Part shown: one piece after another, positions 34,670 through 44,024 of the stretch
How the letters are laid out: each line of letters starts with the position of its first letter
Position numbering within the stretch: position 1 is the stretch's first letter
Source: Flavitalea plasmicola
GTDB lineage: Bacteria > Bacteroidota > Bacteroidia > Chitinophagales > Chitinophagaceae
Direction of reading: 5' to 3'
Length of the DNA stretch: 64,000 bases
NCBI RefSeq assembly: GCF_030546645.1
Contig: NZ_JAUOTO010000009.1
Coordinates: forward strand, 124,001 to 188,000
Program-made: the position numbers and the translations under genes
Notes under the pieces: model-generated
What the model saw: the letters and a program-made list of their open reading frames with translations, nothing else
Database searches by the model: none
Told to the model about the DNA's origin: nothing

Positions 34670-36769
34670 TTAAATTTGGTGTAGGAAAGCGAAGGGTTCG
34701 GCGAGCTTATGGCAGCCACTGCCGAAGTATTTTGTGAACTCATTCTGGCCGGCGTCACTGCCTGCGTGGATGAATGTATACTGGGAGTCGAGCCGTCGCC
34801 GGTTGATCGCGGGGGGCTTCCCTTTCTGCAGGCTGTCCATATCGACGATGGGTTTGCTGATGGCGTATTTCAGCAGCTGGGTATCGAGGTCGAAGACGAG
34901 GGTGCATCCTCCCCGGAATTCGAAAGCGTCCTCCGGGATCTTTTTCCCATCGTCATCTGTCTTTGAAAAGGGGAAGCGAGAGGGCGTGTAGGGTTCATAT
35001 TTGCCATTCTTAAATTTTGCGCCGGCCCTTTGCACCATGGAGATGACCACCTGGTTCAGCTGAGCGCCCGTGGGGCCGACTCTTGACACCAATCGCATTT
35101 TGGTGATCTGGTAGGACGGGCCATTATATTTATTGGAAGGGCGGATACCCAGCACACGGTAGCCGTCCACGAAAGCAAGGCCTGTGATCCTGGCGAAGTC
35201 GATGGAGTTGGAAAACTTAACGTTCAGGCGGCCATGCAGGCCTATGATCTTTTTATCGGGGATGCCATAAGCGCCGCCGATGTAGGTGCGGGTGATGCCA
35301 TAGATCTTCTCCCTGTCGTTGATATATTTGATGTCATTGCCATAGTCCCGCAGGAAGGTATTGATGACGCCCAGCAGCTGCTTCGTGTCTTCGCTGACGT
35401 CCAGGTCGACGTTGTCTGAAGACAGGTTGTGTTTTACCTTACCTGACTCGTCTATCAGGTAGCCGATGTTTAGAACGGGATAGCGGAGGCTTTCCACGCT
35501 GAGGGTTTTTATGCCTTCCGGATATATGCCTCTTCGCCGGAAGGCGTCTATGAATGCGAGCCTGTAGTCTCTCTGGTCATCGCGTATGGCGTCGGCGTCG
35601 GCGGTAATGATAGCGCGCAGGTAGTCCCCGAAGGTGAGGTCGACGGGAGGGCAGCAGTCCAGGGCGCGGATACACATATTGAGAACATGCCCGGCTGCCT
35701 TTGAGGCTTCGCCGGCGAGACGGTCGACCAGGTCCGGGTGCAGCTCGCCCTGCGGGAGGATGCCGGACCCATTGGAAGCGATGCGAAGCAGGTCGGCTAC
35801 GCGGCTCTTGTAGATATTGAGAAACGCTTCGAATACGGCGGCCACCAGGATACTGCCTCTGGCGTGCGGCTCCATGACCGTGCGGTAGTCATTGGGGTCC
35901 GGTTCTTTCGGTTTCCAGGTTTTGGTAGCCTCATCGATCTCTCCGATGGCGTCGCGCAGGCTGCCGTAATCACCTATGGCTGTTCCGAACTCCTGGGCCA
36001 GCTGACCGAGCAGGTTTTGGGCGCCCAGGTCTCCTCTGGTCTTGGCGATCTGGTGTTTCAGCACTTCCGGGAAAGTGAAATGCTGGAAGAGGGCTACTAT
36101 GTCCGCGAAGGCTTCATGGAATGCGAGCACATCGGGATTGGTGGCTTCATTATAATAATTATGGATCCCGTCGAGGATGGCATGGGTGGTCTCGTGGGCG
36201 ATGATGTCATGGCTAAGGCAGGTGAATACCAGCGAGTCGGGCATATGCAGGGTCTCGTCGGCGGGGGTGGAAGAGAAATACCCGAAAAGAATGGCTTTCT
36301 TCAGGGGGCTGTAATAGGCATTGGCCTCACGCATAGCGTGGGGGTATAGCCGCAGTTTAGGGACGTATTCCTCGTAGCGGCCTTCCTGTGCAAGGAGGCG
36401 AGGTTCCCAGATGATCTTCCGGCCCAGGGCTTTTTCAAAATTACGGATGGTGGTCATCGCCACGGCATAGACGAATTGCTGATGGAACTGGGGATCGCTT
36501 TCGCTGGGGTCCAGTCCGTCCTGGGCGAGGATGTAGTCATCGCAAAGGTCTACCGCCTTGTAAAACTTCTTTACCGTAGGGTCATAGTCTATGACCTCGA
36601 CGTATTCACCGGCCGGGCCGGGATCCAGTCTTTCCCAGGGAACCTTATAAATGATGTTGTTGATGGCGACCGTATCTATTTTAAGCGAGAGACTGGGGTC
36701 GAAGGCATAGCCTCTCAGTTTCCGGAAGGGAGGTTTTTTATGCGTGAAAGGATGACTCATAGGCTTCAA
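34670..36769 (-). CDS. zinc metallopeptidase, thermolysin-like gluzincin, intracellular
   Basis: Protein of 699 residues with a zincin active site: IIAHETTHAILDG (HExxH, residues 192-196) and, 23 residues after the second His, FHEAFADIV with Glu219, the layout of M4-like gluzincins. There is no signal peptide and no propeptide-like N-terminus, unlike secreted thermolysins; the first 180 residues are charged and globular. The long C-terminal half (about 400-699) has no motif that I recognise and could bind substrate or a partner. It is the first gene of the leftward operon with the MBL-fold protein and esterase, and diverges from a patatin-like lipase 80 bp away. Inferred: a cytoplasmic protease activated under particular conditions. 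Confidence 0.72.
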   Translation of the reverse strand: MKPMSHPFTHKKPPFRKLRGYAFDPSLSLKIDTVAINNIIYKVPWERLDPGPAGEYVEVIDYDPTVKKFYKAVDLCDDYILAQDGLDPSESDPQFHQQFVYAVAMTTIRNFEKALGRKIIWEPRLLAQEGRYEEYVPKLRLYPHAMREANAYYSPLKKAILFGYFSSTPADETLHMPDSLVFTCLSHDIIAHETTHAILDGIHNYYNEATNPDVLAFHEAFADIVALFQHFTFPEVLKHQIAKTRGDLGAQNLLGQLAQEFGTAIGDYGSLRDAIGEIDEATKTWKPKEPDPNDYRTVMEPHARGSILVAAVFEAFLNIYKSRVADLLRIASNGSGILPQGELHPDLVDRLAGEASKAAGHVLNMCIRALDCCPPVDLTFGDYLRAIITADADAIRDDQRDYRLAFIDAFRRRGIYPEGIKTLSVESLRYPVLNIGYLIDESGKVKHNLSSDNVDLDVSEDTKQLLGVINTFLRDYGNDIKYINDREKIYGITRTYIGGAYGIPDKKIIGLHGRLNVKFSNSIDFARITGLAFVDGYRVLGIRPSNKYNGPSYQITKMRLVSRVGPTGAQLNQVVISMVQRAGAKFKNGKYEPYTPSRFPFSKTDDDGKKIPEDAFEFRGGCTLVFDLDTQLLKYAISKPIVDMDSLQKGKPPAINRRRLDSQYTFIHAGSDAGQNEFTKYFGSGCHKLAEPFAFLHQI

Positions 36770-36804
36770 TTAAGGTTGGAAGTTCGAATATACTCTAATT
36801 TTCA

Positions 36805-36844
36805 TATATTTAGCGCGGCCATAATGCTTTCAATTGCAAACCTA
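36805..36844. promoter_or_regulatory. candidate divergent -7 elements between zincin and patatin genes
   Basis: On the + strand TATATTTA (36805-36812) is one mismatch from TAnnTTTG and lies 38 bp before the patatin start. On the - strand TAGGTTTG (36844-36837) is an exact match, 68 bp before the zincin start. No convincing -33 TTG is seen for either, so both are tentative. Confidence 0.3.
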
Positions 36845-36849
36845 TCTAT

Positions 36850-38838
36850 ATGGAAGAACCTCTAATAAAAACTTTTTCTCCCTCGCATGATCCTGCTGCG
36901 GACAAAGCAGACAAGTTCCAATTGGCGTTTACTCCGCTGAAGACACCTTTCAATAAAATAGCGATGGCATTGTCCGGCGGAGGGTTCCGGGCCGCGAGCT
37001 TCAGCACCGGGGCCATGAGCTATCTGAACCGCGTGAAATATGCCGATGGGCGCAGTTTGCTGGACAACGTGGAATTCATCTCTTCTGCATCGGGGGGGAC
37101 GTTTCCGGGCATTCTCTATTCCGCGTATACGAAAAAGGGCCTGCCTTTCCAGACAGTGTATAGGGATATGCTGTCGTTCATGGAAGGGGAGACGTTGCTG
37201 GAGGAGGTGTTGAAGCTGCTGGACGACGATAAGGCATGGGAGGGCGAGGAGAAGAACAGGAACCTGATCAATGCATTTGCGAAGACGTATGATAAGCAGC
37301 TGTTCAAAGGCGAGACGTTTGGGGTGTATTGGGAGAAAGGGGGGCGTGAGATAGAAGTGTGCTTCAACGCCACCGAGTTCAGCCGGGGCATTTCTTTTCG
37401 CTGGCAGACCAATGGCGGGGCGTTCAGGGATAAGACATACGATGCGGGAAAGACGGGGAATAACTACATCTATATGGATAAACGAACGCAGACACACCTG
37501 GAGACCTTGCAGCGGGTGAAGCTGGGGGATATCATGGCCTCTTCGTCCTGTTTCCCCGGCGGGTTTGAGCCTGTCGTATATCCCGAGGATTTCAGCTATG
37601 CCGCCGGCCGGGACGTGAAAGGGGGGGAGGGGCTCAGCAGCGACCAGCTCAAGCGGGCCATGGTAATTACCGACTATGATCTTGAACCGAGAATACTGGA
37701 TGCATCCATCGGATTAATGGATGGCGGAGTGGACGATAACCAGGGGTTGTACAGCGCCATTCTTGCGGATACGCGCCGGAGGAAATTTGATGCGGACAAT
37801 GGGTTTGATCTTATCATGGTAGCGGATGTAGCAAGCTATTTTATGGATCCTTACCTGCCGCCCAAGCCGGTGGCGAAGGGGGCATGGCGCAAGAAAAATA
37901 TGGAGGATGTTGTGAAGGGCATGAGTAAGATCATGACCCGGGTGGACAGGTGGACGAAGATCATTTTCTGGCTCGCGCTCATTATGCTGGCAGGATCGGT
38001 GGCTTTGCTGGTGCAGAACGATGCAGGGCCGTGGAGGAATATCGGGTTCTTCTTTTTGTCGCCTGCGATCATGCTATTGCTGTTGTGGGTGGCAGCGGTG
38101 GTGGGTAAGCGGACCAGTCCACGGGTAAGCAAGCTGGTCAATTTCCTGGAAGCGTCGGACAAGGCGATCCTTGCATCGTTGAAGGAGCAGCTGCCGGCGG
38201 CGGGCGTATTGTCGGACACGGCGTTGGGTTCGCTGGGCAAGTACCTGAAGCAGGCGCCATTCAGCGTGTTGGAGCAAATGGTAAAGACGCGGTTGAACTC
38301 TTCGCTGAGCATGGTGATGGACATCAATCTCAAGCAGACGCGGCGGCTGATCTTCGATATCTTTTTCGGAAATTTCTACGGACAGGAGGTCTGGGTCAAC
38401 CGACGTGCTTTCAATGTGATCTATGAGCTGAGTGTTTTCAATAAAGCCAGCAGGGAAAGATCCATCAGGAATAAATTTCCCGATGATGCGGCTGTGCAGA
38501 GCCTGTTGCTGGAGGGCTGCCTGGAGCTGAATGCCGTGGCGGAGGAAGCACGGACCATGGGAACAACTTTGTGGTATGACCATGCGGATGCGAAGGAGAA
38601 GCGGATGATGAAGGTGGTGGCTTGCGGGCAGTTCAATACCTGCGCCAAGCTGCTGGAATATGTGCTGGACCTTGAGCAGACGATGAAGGAGGAAGCTTCT
38701 TTGCCGGAGGAGCAGCGGACGATCCAATTGACGGCAGAGGAGCGTGAGAAGTTCGATAAGGTGAAGGGGCAGTTATCGGAGGATTGGAAGCTGTTCAAGG
38801 GAAACCCTTATTTTCTTTTTGAGGAACTGGCAAAATAA
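36850..38838 (+). CDS. patatin-like phospholipase, membrane-anchored
   Basis: Intracellular lipase of 662 residues. The oxyanion loop SGGGFRAASF (42-51), a nucleophile segment ISSASGGTF with Ser81, and the catalytic Asp in LMDGGVDDNQG (near 291) match patatin; the elbow reads SASGG rather than GxSxG, as in some large family members. Two hydrophobic segments (about 373-392 and 397-416: IIFWLALIMLAGSVALLV and FFFLSPAIMLLLLWVAAVV) follow the catalytic domain and would hold it on the inner membrane, and the C-terminal 240 residues are helical and charged. No signal peptide. It diverges from the zincin operon and would release fatty acids from membrane lipids; the trigger is unknown. Confidence 0.82.
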   Translation: MEEPLIKTFSPSHDPAADKADKFQLAFTPLKTPFNKIAMALSGGGFRAASFSTGAMSYLNRVKYADGRSLLDNVEFISSASGGTFPGILYSAYTKKGLPFQTVYRDMLSFMEGETLLEEVLKLLDDDKAWEGEEKNRNLINAFAKTYDKQLFKGETFGVYWEKGGREIEVCFNATEFSRGISFRWQTNGGAFRDKTYDAGKTGNNYIYMDKRTQTHLETLQRVKLGDIMASSSCFPGGFEPVVYPEDFSYAAGRDVKGGEGLSSDQLKRAMVITDYDLEPRILDASIGLMDGGVDDNQGLYSAILADTRRRKFDADNGFDLIMVADVASYFMDPYLPPKPVAKGAWRKKNMEDVVKGMSKIMTRVDRWTKIIFWLALIMLAGSVALLVQNDAGPWRNIGFFFLSPAIMLLLLWVAAVVGKRTSPRVSKLVNFLEASDKAILASLKEQLPAAGVLSDTALGSLGKYLKQAPFSVLEQMVKTRLNSSLSMVMDINLKQTRRLIFDIFFGNFYGQEVWVNRRAFNVIYELSVFNKASRERSIRNKFPDDAAVQSLLLEGCLELNAVAEEARTMGTTLWYDHADAKEKRMMKVVACGQFNTCAKLLEYVLDLEQTMKEEASLPEEQRTIQLTAEEREKFDKVKGQLSEDWKLFKGNPYFLFEELAK

Positions 38839-38915
38839 AACAGATTTTATCTTTCGGTTAAGTTTCCTAACTTGGTGTTGCTGACGCGATTGTTTTCTGC
38901 AACTTGCATGCTGTT

Positions 38916-39482
38916 ATGAAAAATTTCTCTCAGGCTGCTGACTTACCAAAACTGATCTCTATTAAAGAAGGCGATCACGCTGCCTTCCTGGAAATATATA
39001 ATATACTGCATGTCAAGATCTTCCGTTTCTTTTTAAAGCGGGTCTACCAACACGATGCGGCAAAGGACCTCACGCAGCAATGCTTTATCCGCCTCTGGCA
39101 ATTCAGGCATACTTTATCGGAGGATCATTCCCTGGAAAAACAGGTGTTCATCATCGCCCGTAATTTACTGATCAATCATATTAAAAAGGAAGCCACCCAG
39201 AACAGGCTGAGGCTCATACACATTCAATCCCTCGAAAAGGACACCATTCAGCCTTCCCACGCCAACCACTTTGAAGTTTCCAACGAAGTCAGCGCAGCCA
39301 TCGAGACACTCCCCCCTGTCAGGAAAAAGATCATTATGCTAAAAGCTTTCCAGGGCTGCAGCAACAAGGAGATCGCCAAAGAGATGAGCATTTCCGTCAA
39401 GACCGTGGAAGACCATGTCAGCAAGGCTTTCCGTCATATCCGGCAGATGGGGACAGAAAAATTTCATCCACAGCAGGGGTAA
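38916..39482 (+). CDS. ECF-type RNA polymerase sigma factor
   Basis: Sigma-70 family extracytoplasmic-function factor of 188 residues. Region 2 is visible in AFLEIYNILHVKIFRFFLKR and DAAKDLTQQCFIRLWQFR; region 4 in ETLPPVRKKIIMLKAFQGCSNKEIAKEMSISVKTVEDHVSKA with its helix-turn-helix. I chose the ATG at 38916; the frame also opens at a TTG at 38904. It is 52 bp upstream of a FecR-type anti-sigma gene and a SusC/SusD pair, the standard layout for induction of uptake genes in Bacteroidota. Region 4 is expected to direct transcription of the downstream operon. Confidence 0.92.
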   Translation: MKNFSQAADLPKLISIKEGDHAAFLEIYNILHVKIFRFFLKRVYQHDAAKDLTQQCFIRLWQFRHTLSEDHSLEKQVFIIARNLLINHIKKEATQNRLRLIHIQSLEKDTIQPSHANHFEVSNEVSAAIETLPPVRKKIIMLKAFQGCSNKEIAKEMSISVKTVEDHVSKAFRHIRQMGTEKFHPQQG

Positions 39483-39534
39483 ACACTTCTTTCAACTGTA
39501 CATAGTAATATCGAATCTTTCATAGACTGAATGC

Positions 39535-40626
39535 ATGCAGAAATTAACCGATGACCTGGTAGAAAAGTTTTTGAGTGGGAAATGCACTGCGGCGGAAGCT
39601 GCGATGGTCTCGGCTTATTTGAGGGATAATCCTGATGAGCAGTATTTACTGCATGAGTATGAGCAGGCGGACGGCGAGACGCCATTGCCGGAGGGGTACA
39701 AGGAGGAGATGCTGGCATTTATCACGGCACAGACGGTGGAAAGCAAAGATGGGGAAGCGGAGGTTGATGTAATGCCACGTACCGGACGAGTAAGGCATTT
39801 CTGGAAGTGGGCGGCTGCCGCGGCTGTAGTGATCCTCATTTTTAAAGGCTGGTACATGCTACAACCGGGTCCTAAGGCAGCAAGCCAACAGCAACTGGCG
39901 GCTAACCATGCTCCGGAGGCTGCATGGATAGAGAAATATAATCACGGGAAGGCGGCGCTGTTGCTAACGCTGCCGGATAGCTCTAAAGTACGACTGTTCC
40001 CCGGGGCCCGGATGCGTTACCGCACATCGTTCGGAAGCAAGGATCAGCGGGATGTACAGATCACAGGGAAAGCGTTCTTCGACGTGGCAAAGAAGCTGGA
40101 TATGCCTTTTACGGTGTATAGTGAAGGGTTGCAGACGCGGGTATTAGGGACTTCATTTGAAGTGAATGCCAATCCTTACAGCGACAAGATAAAAATAAAA
40201 CTACTTACGGGGAAGGTACTGGTGACATTGGAAGGCGGGCCAGACGTCAAGGGACAGAATGATTATTACCTGTCGCCCGGCCAGGAGCTTGTTTTCAGCA
40301 AGAGCACGCGGGATGTGGCCATCAGCAGTCCCGAGAAGCATGCTGCCGAGGCTTCCGTTGCCCAATCGCATCATGTGAATGCAGATACTATCTCCAACTG
40401 GTACATGTTCAATAACCAGTCGTTGGCAGACGTATTCGACCAGCTGTCGGCCATTTACAATGTAGAGATCGACTATTCCCGTGGGGAGATCCGCAACTTA
40501 TACTTCATAGGGAAACTGGAAAAGAAAGATTCGCTGGTCGAGATCATACGCGACATCGCGCTGCTGAACCATTTATCCGTGACCAGTCTTAACGGCAAGT
40601 ACATTATTAAGAAGGGTAAGCCTTAA
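39535..40626 (+). CDS. FecR-family anti-sigma factor
   Basis: Inner-membrane anti-sigma protein, 363 residues. The N-terminal cytoplasmic part (1-80) should hold the sigma factor; one membrane helix lies near 83-106 (FWKWAAAAAVVILIFKGWYML); the FecR domain spans about 140-240 (LTLPDSSKVRLFPGARMRY, VLGTSFEVNANPY); a C-terminal DUF4974-like domain covers about 285-360 (NQSLADVFDQLSAIYNVEIDY to NGKYIIKKG). All parts are present. It follows the sigma gene and precedes susC, so it is the expected relay between transporter and sigma factor, although that transporter shows no STN domain. Confidence 0.93.
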   Translation: MQKLTDDLVEKFLSGKCTAAEAAMVSAYLRDNPDEQYLLHEYEQADGETPLPEGYKEEMLAFITAQTVESKDGEAEVDVMPRTGRVRHFWKWAAAAAVVILIFKGWYMLQPGPKAASQQQLAANHAPEAAWIEKYNHGKAALLLTLPDSSKVRLFPGARMRYRTSFGSKDQRDVQITGKAFFDVAKKLDMPFTVYSEGLQTRVLGTSFEVNANPYSDKIKIKLLTGKVLVTLEGGPDVKGQNDYYLSPGQELVFSKSTRDVAISSPEKHAAEASVAQSHHVNADTISNWYMFNNQSLADVFDQLSAIYNVEIDYSRGEIRNLYFIGKLEKKDSLVEIIRDIALLNHLSVTSLNGKYIIKKGKP

Positions 40627-40712
40627 TCCTCCGACACATACGGTATAAAATTTTAAACGCCACTAAACGGCGAAGGGGAAACCTTTTGCTCAAACTTGAA
40701 AAAATCTACACG

Positions 40713-43700
40713 ATGAGAAAAAATCTGTTGGCTGTAGTCCAGCGACCTATGCTTTTCGCCTGGCTATTACTAGGCTGCCTGAGCTTATCTGTCCGGGCGC
40801 AGGACCGTACGGGCGGTGTCACCGGCATTGTCCGTAATGACCAGGGGGATCCTCTTCCTGGCATATCGGTGCTGGCGACCAATTCAGTAACGGGTCTGTC
40901 TTCCGGGGCGCAAACCGATACTGCGGGCATTTTTACTTTTACGAAATTGCCGATCACCGGCCGGTATAATTTTACATTCAGTGGAGTGGGCTTTCAGCAG
41001 CAGACGCTGACGGGGTATATATTAAAAGCCGATGCCTCCACTTCGATCATTGTCAAGCTGAAAAACCAGACGGGGGCATTGAGCGAGGTGGTGGTCGTGG
41101 GTTATGGCACGCAGAAGCGGGTGAACCTTACCGGCGCCGTTGCGCAGGTGAGCGGAGATGTATTGGACAGGCGTTCCATTCCCAACCTGACACAGGGATT
41201 GCAGGGGCTGATCCCCAATCTCAACCTGATCACTACGGACGGTAAGCCTGTTTCGTCCGCCGTTTATAATATAAGAGGAGCTACGTCTATTGGTCAGGGA
41301 GGAAGTGCGCTGGTGTTGATAGACGGTATCCAGGGCGATCCCAGCCTTTTGAACCCCAATGATGTGGCGAGTGTCACCGTACTGAAAGATGCCGCTTCGG
41401 CTGCCATTTATGGGGCAAGGGCCGCCTTTGGTGTGGTATTGATCACCACGAAGACCCCTTCCAAGGGTAGGGCAACCATTACGTATTCTTCCAACTATTC
41501 CATCAAGAGCCCGACCACGGTGCCGAAGATCGAGTCCAACGGGTATAAGTACATGCTGATGTTCGATTCTGCATGGACGGGTTGGAATGATTATTCGCAG
41601 ATACCTGCGGGTGTCAATAAGACGCAAAAGTTCTCGCAGGCGTATCTTACGGAGTATGCGCGGCGAAATGGGGATCCCAGCCTGCCGAAGGCAGACATTG
41701 GTCCTGACGGCAACTATGTATACTACGGCAACACCAACTGGTATGACCTCCTGTACAAGAAGCATAATGCCGCCATCGATCAGAACCTGTCGATCTCCGG
41801 CAGCAGCGGCAAGGCCAGCTATTATGTGACGGGCAGGTATTATGGACAGGATGGTATCTTCCGGTACAATTCGGACGATTATCATATGTATAACCTGACG
41901 GCAAAGGGTAATATAGAAGTATTGCCCTGGTTGCAGGTGTATAACTATACCCAGTACACTACCCGGGATTATCACAATCCCGTGAATGTGGGTGAAGGTG
42001 GTGGCATCTGGCGGAATATGGCTGATGAGGCGCATCCTTCTTCCATGCTGCAGAACCCTGACGGGACGCTGACCTTTTCGGCGGCGTATACGGTGGGAGA
42101 CCTCTTTTACGGCAAGAACGGCATCAACTTCAAGAGCCAGGTCCTCCGGAACACGACGGGATTTGTCGCGAAGTTCATGGACAACAAGTTGCGGATCAAG
42201 GGAGACTTTACGTTCCAGAATACGGACTCCAGCCTAAAGCAGATCCGGGTGCAGGTGCCTTACAGCGTGACTCCGGGCGTGATCGCTTATGTGGGAACCA
42301 CCACGAATGATATGCTGATGGGGAATGCCAAGACGCAGTACCTGGCCACGAATATCTATGGTGAATACGAGAATACTTTCGGGGGCGACCACTATTTCAA
42401 GGCGATGATAGGGTATAATTACGAGCAATCGGTATTTAATAATTTCAATGCGCAGCGCAATGGGATCGTGTACAGCAATGCCACTGACCTGAGCCTGGCG
42501 TTGGGGCAGAACATCACCACGGCCGGAGGATATGAGAAGTGGGCCATCCTGGGCGGCTTTGGCCGGTTGAACTATGGATACAAGGACCGTTACCTGCTGG
42601 AGGTGAACGGGCGGTATGACGGGTCGTCCAAGTTCCCATCCGACCAGCGGTTTGGGTTCTTCCCTTCTGTATCTGCCGGATGGCGTATAGCGAAGGAAGC
42701 ATTTTGGAATGTGGATCCGAAAGCAATATCGGATATCAAGATCAGGGGATCATATGGATCGCTGGGGAATGGCAGCATTGCCTCTTACAACTTCCAGGAA
42801 TTATTCAAGATCTATCAATCCGGCAGGGTGATCAATGGGGTAAGGCCGCAAGCGACCTCTCAGCCGAATGTGCTGCCAGAGGGGCTGACCTGGGAGAAGG
42901 CAACGACGAAGGACCTTGGCCTGGATGTGTCTGCTTTGGATAACAAGCTGACGTTTACGGCCGACATCTATGCGCGGATCACCACGAACATGTTCACGGT
43001 GGGTAAGACGCTGCCGGCAGTATTCGGTACGACGTTGCCCAAGGGTAACTATGCCGATATGCGGACGACGGGCTGGGAGGCCAGTATCTCCTGGAGGGAT
43101 CAGTTCAATGTCGCCGGCAAGCCGCTGCATTACAATGTGGGTTTCTGGATGTCGGACAACCAGTCCACCATTACGCGGTATAATAACGCCAACAAGGTGC
43201 TGACGGACTATTATGAAGGGCAGAAGCTGGGCGAGATCTGGGGTTATACGAATGATGGATTCTGGACGGCGGCGGATGACCCTGCGACCAATGGACCCAA
43301 GTTCCAGCCTATTTTCAAGGCATCCAATACGGGCAAGTGGCTGCCCGGGGATCTCAAATTCAAGGACCTGAGCAAGGATAATATGATCAACAACGGCGCC
43401 AATACGGTGAAGGATCACGGAGATCTGCGGATCATCGGCAACTCTACACCGCGGTACACCTATGGGATCAACCTGAATGCCGACTATGCCGGATTTTTTG
43501 TCGGCGCTTTTTTCCAGGGTGTAGGAAAGCAGAACTGGTGGCCCGGCTCTGAAGCGGATGTTTTCTGGGGACAGTTTAACCGGCCTTACAACTTCCTGTT
43601 CAAATACCAGGAGGGAAAGATCTGGAGCCCTGAAAATCCGAATACCTATTTTCCCCGGTATCGTGGATACACCGCGCAGAACAGCCAGGGTGAGCTTTAT

Positions 43701-43994
43701 AATCCTCAGACCCGGTATCTGCAGAACGTGGCCTATATCCGGCTGAAGAACGTGCAGGTGGGATATAATTTGCCGAATGCATTGGTACAACGGCTGAAGC
43801 TGTCGGGCGTGAGGTTCTATGTATCGGGCGAGAACCTTTGGACCTATTCTCCCTTATTCAAGCTGACGAGGGATATCGATCCGGAGAGTATTGGTAAATC
43901 GGATATCATCCTGACAGGGACCACTAATAATGGTAACGGAAATAACTATCCGATCCTTAAGAGTGTTACACTGGGCCTGAACGTGACGCTTTAA
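40713..43994 (+). CDS. SusC/RagA-type TonB-dependent transporter, ECF-linked
   Basis: Outer-membrane importer of 1093 residues. Signal peptide ending VRAQ (about residue 29), CarboxypepD_reg-like domain (GIVRNDQGDPLPGISVLA), the junction SEVVVVGYGTQKRVNLTGAV, plug signature NPNDVASVTVLKDAASAAIYGARAAFGVVLITT, barrel, and a last strand ending LGLNVTL. I used the ATG at 40713; the frame opens at a TTG at 40686. Although it sits behind an ECF/FecR pair, no STN signalling domain precedes the carboxypeptidase-like domain. The genes that follow (SusD, two phosphodiesterases) suggest that the imported nutrient contains phosphodiesters rather than being a plain glycan. Confidence 0.95.
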   Translation: MRKNLLAVVQRPMLFAWLLLGCLSLSVRAQDRTGGVTGIVRNDQGDPLPGISVLATNSVTGLSSGAQTDTAGIFTFTKLPITGRYNFTFSGVGFQQQTLTGYILKADASTSIIVKLKNQTGALSEVVVVGYGTQKRVNLTGAVAQVSGDVLDRRSIPNLTQGLQGLIPNLNLITTDGKPVSSAVYNIRGATSIGQGGSALVLIDGIQGDPSLLNPNDVASVTVLKDAASAAIYGARAAFGVVLITTKTPSKGRATITYSSNYSIKSPTTVPKIESNGYKYMLMFDSAWTGWNDYSQIPAGVNKTQKFSQAYLTEYARRNGDPSLPKADIGPDGNYVYYGNTNWYDLLYKKHNAAIDQNLSISGSSGKASYYVTGRYYGQDGIFRYNSDDYHMYNLTAKGNIEVLPWLQVYNYTQYTTRDYHNPVNVGEGGGIWRNMADEAHPSSMLQNPDGTLTFSAAYTVGDLFYGKNGINFKSQVLRNTTGFVAKFMDNKLRIKGDFTFQNTDSSLKQIRVQVPYSVTPGVIAYVGTTTNDMLMGNAKTQYLATNIYGEYENTFGGDHYFKAMIGYNYEQSVFNNFNAQRNGIVYSNATDLSLALGQNITTAGGYEKWAILGGFGRLNYGYKDRYLLEVNGRYDGSSKFPSDQRFGFFPSVSAGWRIAKEAFWNVDPKAISDIKIRGSYGSLGNGSIASYNFQELFKIYQSGRVINGVRPQATSQPNVLPEGLTWEKATTKDLGLDVSALDNKLTFTADIYARITTNMFTVGKTLPAVFGTTLPKGNYADMRTTGWEASISWRDQFNVAGKPLHYNVGFWMSDNQSTITRYNNANKVLTDYYEGQKLGEIWGYTNDGFWTAADDPATNGPKFQPIFKASNTGKWLPGDLKFKDLSKDNMINNGANTVKDHGDLRIIGNSTPRYTYGINLNADYAGFFVGAFFQGVGKQNWWPGSEADVFWGQFNRPYNFLFKYQEGKIWSPENPNTYFPRYRGYTAQNSQGELYNPQTRYLQNVAYIRLKNVQVGYNLPNALVQRLKLSGVRFYVSGENLWTYSPLFKLTRDIDPESIGKSDIILTGTTNNGNGNNYPILKSVTLGLNVTL

Positions 43995-44024
43995 TCTTTT
44001 ACGATCCATTTTAAAAACAGTAGT

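Noticed and set aside
40670..40690. CGCC/GGCG hairpin before the second susC gene
   Set aside because: Only 4 bp of stem with a 7-base loop; too weak to call a regulatory element.
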